Of a stretch of DNA of 64,000 bases, positions 53,384 to 62,759 are shown piece by piece. Position 1 is the first letter of the stretch, and every line of letters begins with the position of its first letter. The position numbers were made by a program, and so were the translations under genes. The stretch spans positions 2,108,001 through 2,172,000 of the forward strand of contig NC_014377.1 of assembly GCF_000144645.1 (NCBI RefSeq), read 5' to 3'. Origin of the DNA: Thermosediminibacter oceani DSM 16646. Its GTDB lineage: Bacteria; Bacillota; Thermosediminibacteria; Thermosediminibacterales; Thermosediminibacteraceae. A model generated the notes under the pieces. That model was not told the origin of the DNA and made no database searches. It saw nothing but the letters and a program-made list of their open reading frames with translations.

Positions 53384-53811
53384 TGTCACAAAATGAAATT
53401 ATTTCAAGAAAAATAGCTTTCATCAAAGAACAAATCAGTGAAATAGATTCTTTAATAAAAAATAAAAGCAGGGAGGAAATTCTAAAAGACTCCTGGCTCA
53501 TTAAAGGCCTTAAATACTCCCTTCAAACCGCTATCGAGGCCATGATCGATATCACTTACCACATCTGCGCTAAACATTTTAAAAAAGCTCCCGTTGACGC
53601 AAGAGACGGTCTCGGAATTCTTCTGGAAAATAATCTAATAACCGAAAGAGATTTTTTAACTTTCAGCCAGATGGTCGGCTTCAGGAACAGAGTAGTGCAC
53701 GGTTACGAACAGGTATCTGCGGAAAGGGTATACGAATTAGCGGCAAATGAGCTGTTAGACTTCAATCGATTTATCGATCTGGTACTGGAATATATAAGAA
53801 AAGCTCCGTAA
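53383..53811 (+). CDS. hepT: HepT-like HEPN toxin ribonuclease (DUF86)
   Basis: The 142-residue helical protein has the RNase motif RNRVVHGYE (R-x4-H followed by Y) in VGFRNRVVHGYEQVSAERVY. The tyrosine is the residue AMPylated by MntA in known pairs. The start overlaps mntA by one base. The stop codon lies in the loop of a terminator shared with the convergent macB-type gene. Confidence 0.9.
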   Translation: MSQNEIISRKIAFIKEQISEIDSLIKNKSREEILKDSWLIKGLKYSLQTAIEAMIDITYHICAKHFKKAPVDARDGLGILLENNLITERDFLTFSQMVGFRNRVVHGYEQVSAERVYELAANELLDFNRFIDLVLEYIRKAP

Positions 53812-53823
53812 AGGAGCTTTTCT
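53797..53823. terminator. Shared bidirectional terminator between hepT and the MacB-type gene
   Basis: AGAAAAGCTCC and GGAGCTTTTCT form a perfect 11-bp stem around the hepT stop codon. The T-rich arms allow function in both directions. Confidence 0.8.
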
Positions 53824-55172
53824 TATCTTCTCAGGGCTTCCACCGGCGGCACCGAAGCGGCCGTCCACGCCGGATATACGCCGAAGAGCAGGCCGCAGCC
53901 CAGGGCCACCATCACCGCAACTTTTACCGCTTCCAGGCTGACGACGGCTGTGAGCCCGTACCGGTTGAATAAACCCACACCCCAGAGTCCGGCAAAGGTG
54001 CCCGCCGCCGCCCCCATACCGCTCAGGTAAAGGGCTTCCAGCAGGAACTGCGTCAGGAGGTCGGAGCGCTTCGCCCCAAGCGCCCTCCTCACGCCTATTT
54101 CGCCGGTCCTCTCGGTTACCGCCACCAGCATTATGTTCATTATACCGAGGCCCCCGACCAGGAGGGATACAGCCGCTATTCCCCCCAAAAGCAGCGTCAT
54201 GACCCTGTTGGCCTTGTCGGCCTCTTTTACCAGCGTATTGAGATTTGTAATTGTAATTATGTCTTTGCCCAGTTCCAGGCCCGGCCGGCTGTCTTCCCCG
54301 GGAGTTTCGGGACCCGGCGCGGGCTGGGGTTCGACAGGTTTTCCCATTTCGGACCCTTGGCCGGGCGTTTCTCCCTGTTTCTCGCCCCCGCCGGCGGAAA
54401 CAGGAGCTTTGTTGTCAAGTCCCAGCTTTCTCCTGTAAATTCGCCCCATCTGGGCTATTGCAAGGTCCGCCGCCTTAGCCGATTCGGCTTTGACCCAAAT
54501 TTCATCGACCGTACTTTTCCCCGCGATCTTCAAGGCCGTGGTGTACGGTATTATTAGTTTATCGTCGATGCCTTCCCCATGACCTTCGCCTTTTTTCTCC
54601 AGCACGCCCACGATTCTGAAGGTCTGCCCGTTCAGCGTAAACGTCTGCCCCACGGGACTTCTGCCCCCCAACAGGCCCGCACCTATGTTGTAACCGAGGA
54701 CGGCTACGGATGACCGCTGTTCCACATGCCATGGGGTAAAGAACCTGCCGGATACGAGTTTATGGTCGCGAAGCTGCGGGAAATCGCTGCTCACACCCAG
54801 TATATCCACCTGTCCCCTGGCCCTGCGCCACTTCATGACGGCGTTGGTCCGGGCCACCGGGGATGCGTACTCGAGCCCGGAAACCCTCTCCAGCAACTCC
54901 CGGGCCTCCTCGGGCTGAAACTCGGCTTTCACGTCGTGGGCCTTAATCACGATTACGTTGGAACCCAGGCTCTTAAACTGCCGCACTACGGCCAGGCGCG
55001 CCCCTTCACCTATACCCATGAGGCTTATAACCGACGCGACGCCTATGGCCACCCCCAGTACAGTGAGGCCGGAGCGGAGGGGGTTGACCGCAACCCCGTG
55101 CCATGCCATCTGGGCACCGAAAATGAACCGCACCCAGAAAGACCGCCACGAATCAATAAATCTCACCGCCAT
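53823..55172 (-). CDS. MacB-type ABC transporter permease
   Basis: The 449-residue protein has an N-terminal membrane helix (RSGLTVLGVAIGVASVISL), a large extracellular domain (about 60-310), and three C-terminal helices with the FtsX motif GEIGVRRALGAKRSDLLTQF. There is no ATPase domain; the ATPase is the separate gene at 56991. An extra Pro/Gly/Glu-rich stretch of about 50 residues (253-303) interrupts the extracellular domain before the MTLLLGGIAAVSLLVGG helix. It follows the fusion-protein gene by 6 bp. Confidence 0.92.
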   Translation of the reverse strand: MAVRFIDSWRSFWVRFIFGAQMAWHGVAVNPLRSGLTVLGVAIGVASVISLMGIGEGARLAVVRQFKSLGSNVIVIKAHDVKAEFQPEEARELLERVSGLEYASPVARTNAVMKWRRARGQVDILGVSSDFPQLRDHKLVSGRFFTPWHVEQRSSVAVLGYNIGAGLLGGRSPVGQTFTLNGQTFRIVGVLEKKGEGHGEGIDDKLIIPYTTALKIAGKSTVDEIWVKAESAKAADLAIAQMGRIYRRKLGLDNKAPVSAGGGEKQGETPGQGSEMGKPVEPQPAPGPETPGEDSRPGLELGKDIITITNLNTLVKEADKANRVMTLLLGGIAAVSLLVGGLGIMNIMLVAVTERTGEIGVRRALGAKRSDLLTQFLLEALYLSGMGAAAGTFAGLWGVGLFNRYGLTAVVSLEAVKVAVMVALGCGLLFGVYPAWTAASVPPVEALRR

Positions 55173-55178
55173 CCCCCC

Positions 55179-56912
55179 TCAGTTCCCCTTACCCTGGGGG
55201 CTGCCGCCGTCACCCTGCCCCTCACCGTTCTCCTGCTGGCCGCCGGTCCCGGGCAGTATCTCGTTCGATTTAATCCGCTGTCCGGGCAGTATGTCGGCAC
55301 TGCTGCCGGTTACCACCGCCCATCCTTCTTCTAAGCCACTTTTTATCTCCGCATATCGGTCGTTCATCAGTCCCAGCTCAACGCGGACAACTTTTGTGGT
55401 TCCTTCGGGCTGCAGCACCTCCACCATAGGCTGGCCGTCCTCTTCGAACACAGCTTCCACCGGCACGAGCAGAACGCCGCTTGCGCTGCCGGCCTCTATG
55501 TACGCCCTGGCCTGCATCCCCGGCCGCAGTTCCGGCGTGCCCTTCACGTTTATGGAAACCTCAAATCTGGTAACTCCGCTCATATCCTTTCCCATCGTGG
55601 CCACGTGCATGACTTTGCCCTCAAATACCTTGCCCGGGAGGGCGTCTACCGTGACTTTGACGGGAGATCCCTGCTTGACCATGAGCACGTCCACGTCATC
55701 CACCTGGGCCCACATCTGCATGTCTTCGGCGTTGTAGATGTGGCCCAGCCACTCACCCGCCTGTACCGTCCTGCCGGGCTGAGCGTTTATGTTAGCCACC
55801 ACACCGTCCATGGGGGATTTGATTTCGAGAAGCTCGTACTGGCCGTACAGCCGCCTGAGCTTATCCTCGAGTTCGCGGACCTTTTCCAACTCCTCTTCCA
55901 GCATATCGCTTACATCGGAACCGGTGAGGGAAATTACTGCATCGCCCTTCTTAACCCGGTTCCTGTCCTTGACGTGGACCTTCGTCACCCGGGCCTCGAC
56001 GGTGCTTGTGATTGTCTCCTCCACGGAATACCCTTCCACCTGGGTCGGGAAGCGCAGCCAGAGAACCTCAGGATCTTCAGGCCGGGTATTTTCGCCCTTT
56101 GCTACTCCCACCTGAACTGTCATCCCCGGCTGCACCAGCCCGGGGTTGTCACCCTCTATCGTCATATAGTAGACGTACTGGTAAAGCGCATCGCCGCCCT
56201 CGCTCCCTTCACCGCTGCCGGGCGAAGGCTCAACCACCGGCTCGGTATTTATATCCGTTATCTTCCCCTCTACTACTCCCTCAAACTGATTAAACCTCAA
56301 AAACGCCTTGCGGCAGTCTTTTGCTATCTCGAACTCCCCGGGGTTCAGCCTGGCCGTAATCCTGAATTTGGAGTCGTCCACCACCCGGGCCACGATGTCT
56401 CCCTGCTTAATCTCCGCACCTTCTTTTACCTTAAGGCCTATTACCCTCCCGTCCACCGGGGCCCTTAAAGTTATACCGGCGGAGGGGTCCACTCCGTATA
56501 TCTCATGGGGCTCCACGTTTAATTTGGCGGCCAGCGACTTTTTCGCAGTCTCCAGCTGCTGTTCCAGGGACTCGATCTCACCCTGGAGACCGGGAGCCCT
56601 CAGCCTGACCAGAGGCTGCCCCGCCTTTACCCCATCCCCTTCCTTCACCAGCACTTCCTCTATTATGTAACTAGCAGGTCCCCCCTGCGCTTCCATATTG
56701 TACGGCACCATAATTCCACCGCCCCTGTTGGGATTGAGCGGCCCTGAAGTTTCCACACCGACGCTTATGTCCCCTCTTATTACTTTTGCCGTCGAGTATA
56801 CGGGCCCCGTACCGGCTTCTTTTGGGGGAGGCATAAGGCTTTTAAAGGCGTAAAAACCGCCTACTACCACCACAGCCACAACGGCAATGACGGCTAAAAT
56901 TTTTCTGTGCAC
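55179..56912 (-). CDS. Membrane fusion protein (HlyD/MacA family)
   Basis: The 577-residue protein has one N-terminal membrane helix (ILAVIAVVAVVVVGGFYAFK), a biotinyl-lipoyl-like region (VKEGDGVKAGQPLVRLRAPG), a second lipoyl repeat around residue 330 (KVHVKDRNRVKKGDAVISLT), and beta-barrel domains. It is longer than typical MacA because of the duplicated hairpin region. It would link the MacB-type permease to the cell wall or an outer partner. The tail is Gly/Gln-rich (GGQQENGEGQGDGGS). Confidence 0.88.
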   Translation of the reverse strand: MHRKILAVIAVVAVVVVGGFYAFKSLMPPPKEAGTGPVYSTAKVIRGDISVGVETSGPLNPNRGGGIMVPYNMEAQGGPASYIIEEVLVKEGDGVKAGQPLVRLRAPGLQGEIESLEQQLETAKKSLAAKLNVEPHEIYGVDPSAGITLRAPVDGRVIGLKVKEGAEIKQGDIVARVVDDSKFRITARLNPGEFEIAKDCRKAFLRFNQFEGVVEGKITDINTEPVVEPSPGSGEGSEGGDALYQYVYYMTIEGDNPGLVQPGMTVQVGVAKGENTRPEDPEVLWLRFPTQVEGYSVEETITSTVEARVTKVHVKDRNRVKKGDAVISLTGSDVSDMLEEELEKVRELEDKLRRLYGQYELLEIKSPMDGVVANINAQPGRTVQAGEWLGHIYNAEDMQMWAQVDDVDVLMVKQGSPVKVTVDALPGKVFEGKVMHVATMGKDMSGVTRFEVSINVKGTPELRPGMQARAYIEAGSASGVLLVPVEAVFEEDGQPMVEVLQPEGTTKVVRVELGLMNDRYAEIKSGLEEGWAVVTGSSADILPGQRIKSNEILPGTGGQQENGEGQGDGGSPQGKGN

Positions 56913-56990
56913 TGTAAAGACCCCTCCTTACCTCTAAATCATCGATTCCACGATTACGACAGCCAGCCACCGGACACCTGCCGGTTTATA

Positions 56991-57677
56991 TCAACCCACC
57001 AACTCCTCTTCTTTTATCCTCCCGTCGAGGAGCTTCACTATGCGGTGCCCGTAACGGGCCATGTCCCGGTCATGGGTGACCATTATAATCGTGATACCCC
57101 TTTCCGAGTTCAGCTTCTGGAACAGCTCCATGATCGTCCGGCCCGTTTTTGAATCCAGGGAACCGGTGGGCTCATCCGCCAGAATAAGCACCGGTTCCTG
57201 GGCCAGAGCTCTCGCGATCGCCACCCTCTGCTGTTCCCCGCCAGAAAGCTCGGAGGGCCTGTGGTGAATCCGGTCCGAAAGCCCTACGGCTTCAAGGGCT
57301 TCTCTCACGCGCCTTCTCCTTTCCGCCGTACCAACGCCCCTGTATATGAGGGGAAGCTCCGCATTTCCCATGGCATCCAGGCCCGGCAGCAGGTGAAAGC
57401 TCTGAAAGACAAACCCTATGTAGCGATTTCTGATCTCAGAAAGCCTGTCATCGCTCAACCTCTCAACCCTCATGCCGTTCAACAGGTACTCGCCGGCGGT
57501 CGGCCTGTCGAGGCATCCGATTATGTTCAAAAGCGTGGATTTCCCCGATCCCGAAGGCCCCATTACGGAAAGGAATTCTCCCTCTCCCACCGCGAGGGTT
57601 ATATCGTTAAGGGCGTTTATAAGTACCTTGCCGTTGCGGTACTGCCTGGTTATGCCCCTGAGTTCTATCAGCGGCAA
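56991..57677 (-). CDS. ABC transporter ATP-binding protein, MacB/LolD type
   Basis: The 228-residue ATPase has Walker A GPSGSGKSTLLN, the Q-loop FVFQSFHLLPGLDAM, signature LSGGEQQRVAIARALAQEP, Walker B LILADEPTGSLD and the H-loop MVTHDRDMA. The family powers MacB permeases. It is 78 bp upstream of the fusion-protein gene and 189 bp after the TetR gene. Confidence 0.94.
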   Translation of the reverse strand: MPLIELRGITRQYRNGKVLINALNDITLAVGEGEFLSVMGPSGSGKSTLLNIIGCLDRPTAGEYLLNGMRVERLSDDRLSEIRNRYIGFVFQSFHLLPGLDAMGNAELPLIYRGVGTAERRRRVREALEAVGLSDRIHHRPSELSGGEQQRVAIARALAQEPVLILADEPTGSLDSKTGRTIMELFQKLNSERGITIIMVTHDRDMARYGHRIVKLLDGRIKEEELVG

Positions 57678-57723
57678 TATATCACCCCCTTATTAGCCGT
57701 TCACTTCGATTTCAGTATATGGA

Positions 57724-57766
57724 TAAAAAAATAACCCCGATAACATCCTATCAGATGCCAGGGGTA
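57724..57766 (-). terminator. Terminator between the TetR and ABC genes
   Basis: CCCC-GGCATC pairs imperfectly with GATG-CGGGG around TGATA and is followed by TTATTTTTTT. It separates the RND-TolC-TetR unit from the ABC exporter unit. Confidence 0.65.
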
Positions 57767-57866
57767 AAATCAACACAATTTTGATTGTACTGTAAAATCA
57801 TTCTTTTATTAAATGCATGACGATAACCGGCGAGTAATTCTTCCATTCCACGGCGAGTCCCCGATT

Positions 57867-58481
57867 TCATTCGGGGGAAGATGTCACCCTGATGCCGTTC
57901 AGAACAATATCGATAACCGTCATCTTTATACTCTCCGGGTCGTATCCGTCCTCCGGAAAAAGCTCACTGAAAAGCACCAGGTGGCACGATTCCAGCAGCA
58001 TCAGGGCGGGGATTACCGGCGTCACGGGCTTTAATTCCCCCGCTTTCATGCCTTCTTCCAGGATATCCTGTACTATCTTTGCGGTCGTTCTCTTCACATC
58101 TACCAGCCATTCATAGAGCTTTTCATCTATGTGCCTGTGGTCTTTTATCATCAGCTTGAAGAAGCTTGAAGACTCCCGGAAGTACCTTACGAGTACGCTC
58201 AGGGCATTGTCCAGCCTTTCGCGGTAGCCCTTGCCTTTTGCCGCTGCGGATTTAAAGTCGTCTAGAAAGTTTGAAGTGCAGTACTTTATGACATCGAAAA
58301 AAAGCTCCTTTTTGCTGCGGAAGTATTCGTAAACCGTTCCCTTCCCTATACCCGCTAATTCTGCGATTTCCTCCATCTTCGTCTCGTGAAAGCCCTTGCG
58401 GGTAAAAAGTTCCCCGGCGGCCTTTATTATCGACTCGTAGCGCTCCCTCTTCCGGTCCGTACCGAGGTCTTCCTTCCCCAT
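57867..58481 (-). CDS. TetR-family transcriptional regulator
   Basis: The 204-residue protein has the TetR helix-turn-helix: RYESIIKAAGELFTRKGFHE, then EIAELAGIGKGTVYEYFRSK and KELFFDVI. The C-terminal ligand domain is like AcrR-type regulators. It follows the TolC-like gene by 27 bp in the efflux operon, so it probably controls the pump. No operator could be placed. Confidence 0.92.
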   Translation of the reverse strand: MGKEDLGTDRKRERYESIIKAAGELFTRKGFHETKMEEIAELAGIGKGTVYEYFRSKKELFFDVIKYCTSNFLDDFKSAAAKGKGYRERLDNALSVLVRYFRESSSFFKLMIKDHRHIDEKLYEWLVDVKRTTAKIVQDILEEGMKAGELKPVTPVIPALMLLESCHLVLFSELFPEDGYDPESIKMTVIDIVLNGIRVTSSPE

Positions 58482-58508
58482 CTTTTTTCTTTCACCTCTC
58501 TTTCAGGC

Positions 58509-59648
58509 CTACCGGTTGACGCTCATGTATACCACATTATCCAGGTTTAACCTGGCCAGGTTATAGGCGTAGATGGCCTGGGCCTTCTGAAGCTTCGCCT
58601 GTTTTAGAGCTTCCTCCGCTTGCATCAGGTCAACACCTCTTACGAGCCCCGCCTCGTAGCTGAGCTTCGCAAGGCGGTAACTCTCTTCGGCCATCTCTAA
58701 AGACCTGTCGAGCACCGGAATGCTGGCCGCCGCAACTATGTAATCCAAGTAGGCCTTCCTCACTTCCTGCTCCGCGCGGCTGAGAGCCTCTTCATAGTTC
58801 AGTTCCGCCTCCTTTAAGGCGTACTCCTTTTCCTTGTATTTGAAAGTATTGGAGGGGTAAACCTTTTTGGTCATGTCGAAATCCAGCCGGGCCAGTTCCA
58901 TCTGCTCCCGGGCTCGGACGACGTCAATCCTCCTTTCCCGGGCCTGCTGAAGGAGCTCAGCCAGGTTGATTTCCTTTTCCGCCGCTTTGAACTCAAAGGC
59001 CTCCGAAAGCTCAATCCCTCTTTCCATATCAACTTTTAAAAGCTTTTTCAGGTCTATATACGCTTTTTCCTTCTCAGCCTCCGCTTTCTTCAGTTCGGCT
59101 TCCGCCGAAGCCACCTTTACCCTGGCGTCCAGAAGGTCCTTTTTGGCTGCCGAACCGCTGTCGTACAGGGCCTTTGCAATCCTTTCCATTTCCATGGCTC
59201 TCTTCAGGCTGTCGCCGGCGATCTGAAGCCTGTCGCGGGCTGCCAGGGCCGCGTAATATGCGGCCTCGACTCCGAACCGGATGTTCCTTCCGGTGGCCTC
59301 CACCCCGAGCTGGGACAACTTCAACTCCATATCCGCTGCTTTTTTGCCAAGCTCCATCTGATATTTGTAATCGAAATCCTTGTTTAGACTGATACCGTAC
59401 TCTTCCTCCTTCTCCTCAGCCTTCCTTTCCTGATACTGCAGCTCCTTTTGCTTCAGCTCGGCCTTTTCCACCGCCAGCTGCGAAAGCCCCACCGCCGGGT
59501 TGTTTTTCAGGGCCAGGTCCACGGCCTCTTCAAGAGACAGGCTCAAGACATCACCGGCATCGGCGCCGTCCGAACCGGAAGAAACAGTAAACAGTGCCAG
59601 CACAAGGATTATTGAGAGTAAGCCCGCCCTTTTCCCAAATTTCCTCAT
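58509..59648 (-). CDS. TolC-family protein (outer membrane efflux protein-like)
   Basis: The 379-residue protein has a signal peptide (AGLLSIILVLALFTVSSG) and two TolC-type repeats of long helices (LSLEEAVDLALKNNPAVGLS, and the second from about residue 215). It is over 100 residues shorter than E. coli TolC and I see no clear beta-barrel strands between the helices. In a single-membrane cell it might form only a coiled-coil duct through the wall. It is between the RND and TetR genes. Confidence 0.85.
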   Translation of the reverse strand: MRKFGKRAGLLSIILVLALFTVSSGSDGADAGDVLSLSLEEAVDLALKNNPAVGLSQLAVEKAELKQKELQYQERKAEEKEEEYGISLNKDFDYKYQMELGKKAADMELKLSQLGVEATGRNIRFGVEAAYYAALAARDRLQIAGDSLKRAMEMERIAKALYDSGSAAKKDLLDARVKVASAEAELKKAEAEKEKAYIDLKKLLKVDMERGIELSEAFEFKAAEKEINLAELLQQARERRIDVVRAREQMELARLDFDMTKKVYPSNTFKYKEKEYALKEAELNYEEALSRAEQEVRKAYLDYIVAAASIPVLDRSLEMAEESYRLAKLSYEAGLVRGVDLMQAEEALKQAKLQKAQAIYAYNLARLNLDNVVYMSVNR

Positions 59649-59654
59649 GTTCTA

Positions 59655-62600
59655 TTACCTCCCAAATATGCGGATGCCGTTCATCCGCAACTTTATCCTG
59701 CCGATGATTTTCTCAAAATCCTCAAATACGGTGTATATCACCGGAATCACCACCAGGGTAAGCATAGTTGATACCAAAAGCCCGCCTATGACGGCAGTAG
59801 CCAGAGAGGCGCGCATTTCGCCACCTTCCCCGAAGCCCAAAGCCAGCGGGAAAAGCCCCAGTATGGTCGTTAGCGTCGTCATCAGTATGGGCCTGAGTCT
59901 GATCGGTCCCGCTTTCAATATAGCTTCTTCCCTGGAAAGTCCCTTCTGCCGCAGCTGATTTACAAAGTCAATCAGCACTATGGCGTTATCAACCACTATT
60001 CCGACCAGCATTATTATGCCTATTATGGAGGCTATATTCAGGCTCCTGCCGGTCAAAAGCAGCGATAACACCACTCCGATCACAGAAAGAGGCACGGTAA
60101 ACATTATTACGAAAGGCTGCACAAGGGACTCAAACTCCGCGGCCATGACCATATATACCAGGAGGGATGCCAGCAGAAACGCGAGAAAAAGGCTCCTGAA
60201 AGACTCCATCATCTGTTCCTGTTCCCCGCCCATTTCTATGCTGTAACCCTCCGGCAGTCTGAGGGACTTCAGCTTCTCCTGTATTTCCCTGTTCACCTCG
60301 CCCGAAAACCTGCCCAGGACGCTGCCGGTAACCTTGATTACCCTCGTCTGGTCTTCTCGCTCGATGGAAATGGGGCCTTGTGCTTTTGTCACCTCGGCTA
60401 TACCGGAAAGGGGGACCATTACTCCTGTTGGGCTTGGAATGGTGAGGCTCTTTAACTTACCTATATCGTCGACCAGGCTGCTTTCAGCTTTAACCTTTAC
60501 ATCTATTTCATCGCCGCTCATCCTGAACCTTGTGGCGGTACTCCCCTGCACCGCCGTCTTCACGTAGTTGGCCACGTAGGCGGAATTCAGCCCGTAGAGT
60601 GACGCTTTATCTTTATCGATCTTTATATTAATCTCCGGGCGCTGCCTGGCGAGGCTGCTTTCAACTTCCCGGGTGCCGGGCACCGATTTTACGATGTTTA
60701 CCACTTCTTCGGAAATACTTTTCAGCTTTTCCAAATCGTCGCCCCTTATTTTTATGGAAATAGGTTCTGAGGCCGCCCCCAGGAACATCATCCCGCCCAT
60801 CGAAGACACGTTGACCTTCACACCGGGCATCTTTCGGGTCCTTTGCCTTATTTCCTCGGCCACTTCGTCACTGGTCCTCTTTCTCTCCGCCAGGGGTTTC
60901 AATCTTACCATAATGGTGGCCTCGTTATCGTTTTCCTGGCCCTGGTTCGAAAACCCGATAATATTGAGTACGCTTTCGATTTCGGGTATTGCATCCAGCT
61001 TCGAATTGATTTCGTCGACGGCGCGCTCCATCTCCTCGATCCTCGTGCCGTCGGGCATTTGGACGGTCATCGTTATCATACCCGTATCAAATTTGGGCAG
61101 GAATTCGCTGCCGACCAGCGGTATCAAGGCGAGACTCACCACAAAAGCCGCTGCGGCAACTCCTATCACCGTTTTTCTGTGATTAAGGGCCCATTTAAGT
61201 AAATTCCCGTAAAAAGCCAGAACTCTTTTGTATGCCGCATCGAATTTCCGCCCCAGTCCCGCCGGCCCGCTCACTATTTGCTCTTTCTTTTCGCCTCCTA
61301 TAAGCCTGGATGAGAGCAGGGGTATCAGCGTCAGTGAAACGGCGAGGGACGCGAGCAGCGAATACGTCACCGTGAGGGCGAGTTCTTTGAAGAGCTGCGC
61401 CGTAATCCCCTCAACGAACACTATCGGCAAAAACACGACAACGGTGGTCAGCGTCGTCGCCATAACCGCCCTGGTGACTTCGTCGGTGCCGGAAATCGCC
61501 GCAGTCACCCGGTCTTCCCCTTCCTCGCGGTGCCTGAATATATTATCCAGCACCACTATAGAGTTATCCACCAGCATTCCAACGCCCAGGGCCAGCCCAC
61601 CCAGTGACATCAGGTTCAGGGTGATTTTGTTGAAGTATACCAGGATAAAGGTAGTTATTATGGAAATGGGTATTGAAATGCCTATAATAAGGGTGGTCCG
61701 CAGGTCTCTCAAAAATAGGTACAGGACGGCAACGGCGAGGAGGGCGCCGCTGACGGCGTTTTCAACAACCTCCCCTAACGACTTGTTTATAAAATCCGCC
61801 TGGTCGAAGACCACGTCGTATCCGGCGTCGGCAGGCAGCTCCTTCCGGAGTTCTTCGAGTTCCTTTAAAACCCTCTCCGATACCTGGACGGTATTAAAAC
61901 CACTCTGTTTGTAAAGCAGCAATACGACGCTGGGTTTTTTATTCAGCCTGGACAGCACATCGGTCTCCTCGACCTCCTCTATTTTCGCCACGCTGGAAAG
62001 AGGGATGCTGCCTCCACCGCTTACCGCAAGAGGTAGTTCCTTGATTTCGGATATATCCTTGAATTCCGAGATGCTCCTTATCAGGTACTCCCTTTTACCG
62101 TAAGAAACAGCACCTCCCGGGAGGTTCAGGTTTTCCGCCTGCAGCGTCCTTATTACCGTATCCATCGTTATGCCGTACCGGACCAGTTTATCGGGGTCAA
62201 CGATTATATGTATTTCCCTTTTCGTTCCCCCGAAAACCTGGACCATGCCCACGCCTTCAATCTGCAGGAGCCTGTTTTTTATTTTATCCTCGGCTATTTT
62301 TTTCAGCTGGGAAAGGTCTTCACCGCCATAGACTGCAATCTCCATAACGGGAATCTGCGAGGCATCGTATTTATATATTTGCGGGGAACGGACGTCGGAA
62401 GGGAGCGCATCTTTAATCAGGTCTATCTTTTCCCTGACATCCAGCACCGCAAAATCCATGTCGGTGCCCCAGTTAAACTCCACCGTTATATTGGAAACGC
62501 CTTCGAGGGACGTGGACCTTATACTTTTTACGTTGCTGACGGTAGTCAGCACCTGTTCCAGGGGCTTTGTGACCAGATTTTCCACTTCCTCGGGCCCTGC

Positions 62601-62759
62601 GCCGCTATATTCGGTAATGACCATCAGCGTCGGAAAGCTTATATCCGGCAAAAGGTCCGTGCCCAGCCTGTCGAGGGATACCGCACCCAGCACCAGCACG
62701 ATGACAACTATCATCGTCATGGTAACGGGGTGCTTTATGGAAAACTTGGCAAGGCTCAT
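59655..62759 (-). CDS. RND-family efflux transporter, AcrB/HAE type
   Basis: The 1034-residue protein has twelve membrane segments and two large extracellular loops. The start SIKHPVTMTMIVVIVLVLGA and the TM4 segment GGLALGVGMLVDNSIVVLDN with the proton-relay Asp residues are typical, as are GRMGIKRRMN-like RIKLRMN at the end. It is intact. The start overlaps the upstream fusion-protein gene by 4 bp (GTGAGC within the stop region), so the two are coupled. The substrate is unknown. Confidence 0.94.
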   Translation of the reverse strand: MSLAKFSIKHPVTMTMIVVIVLVLGAVSLDRLGTDLLPDISFPTLMVITEYSGAGPEEVENLVTKPLEQVLTTVSNVKSIRSTSLEGVSNITVEFNWGTDMDFAVLDVREKIDLIKDALPSDVRSPQIYKYDASQIPVMEIAVYGGEDLSQLKKIAEDKIKNRLLQIEGVGMVQVFGGTKREIHIIVDPDKLVRYGITMDTVIRTLQAENLNLPGGAVSYGKREYLIRSISEFKDISEIKELPLAVSGGGSIPLSSVAKIEEVEETDVLSRLNKKPSVVLLLYKQSGFNTVQVSERVLKELEELRKELPADAGYDVVFDQADFINKSLGEVVENAVSGALLAVAVLYLFLRDLRTTLIIGISIPISIITTFILVYFNKITLNLMSLGGLALGVGMLVDNSIVVLDNIFRHREEGEDRVTAAISGTDEVTRAVMATTLTTVVVFLPIVFVEGITAQLFKELALTVTYSLLASLAVSLTLIPLLSSRLIGGEKKEQIVSGPAGLGRKFDAAYKRVLAFYGNLLKWALNHRKTVIGVAAAAFVVSLALIPLVGSEFLPKFDTGMITMTVQMPDGTRIEEMERAVDEINSKLDAIPEIESVLNIIGFSNQGQENDNEATIMVRLKPLAERKRTSDEVAEEIRQRTRKMPGVKVNVSSMGGMMFLGAASEPISIKIRGDDLEKLKSISEEVVNIVKSVPGTREVESSLARQRPEINIKIDKDKASLYGLNSAYVANYVKTAVQGSTATRFRMSGDEIDVKVKAESSLVDDIGKLKSLTIPSPTGVMVPLSGIAEVTKAQGPISIEREDQTRVIKVTGSVLGRFSGEVNREIQEKLKSLRLPEGYSIEMGGEQEQMMESFRSLFLAFLLASLLVYMVMAAEFESLVQPFVIMFTVPLSVIGVVLSLLLTGRSLNIASIIGIIMLVGIVVDNAIVLIDFVNQLRQKGLSREEAILKAGPIRLRPILMTTLTTILGLFPLALGFGEGGEMRASLATAVIGGLLVSTMLTLVVIPVIYTVFEDFEKIIGRIKLRMNGIRIFGR

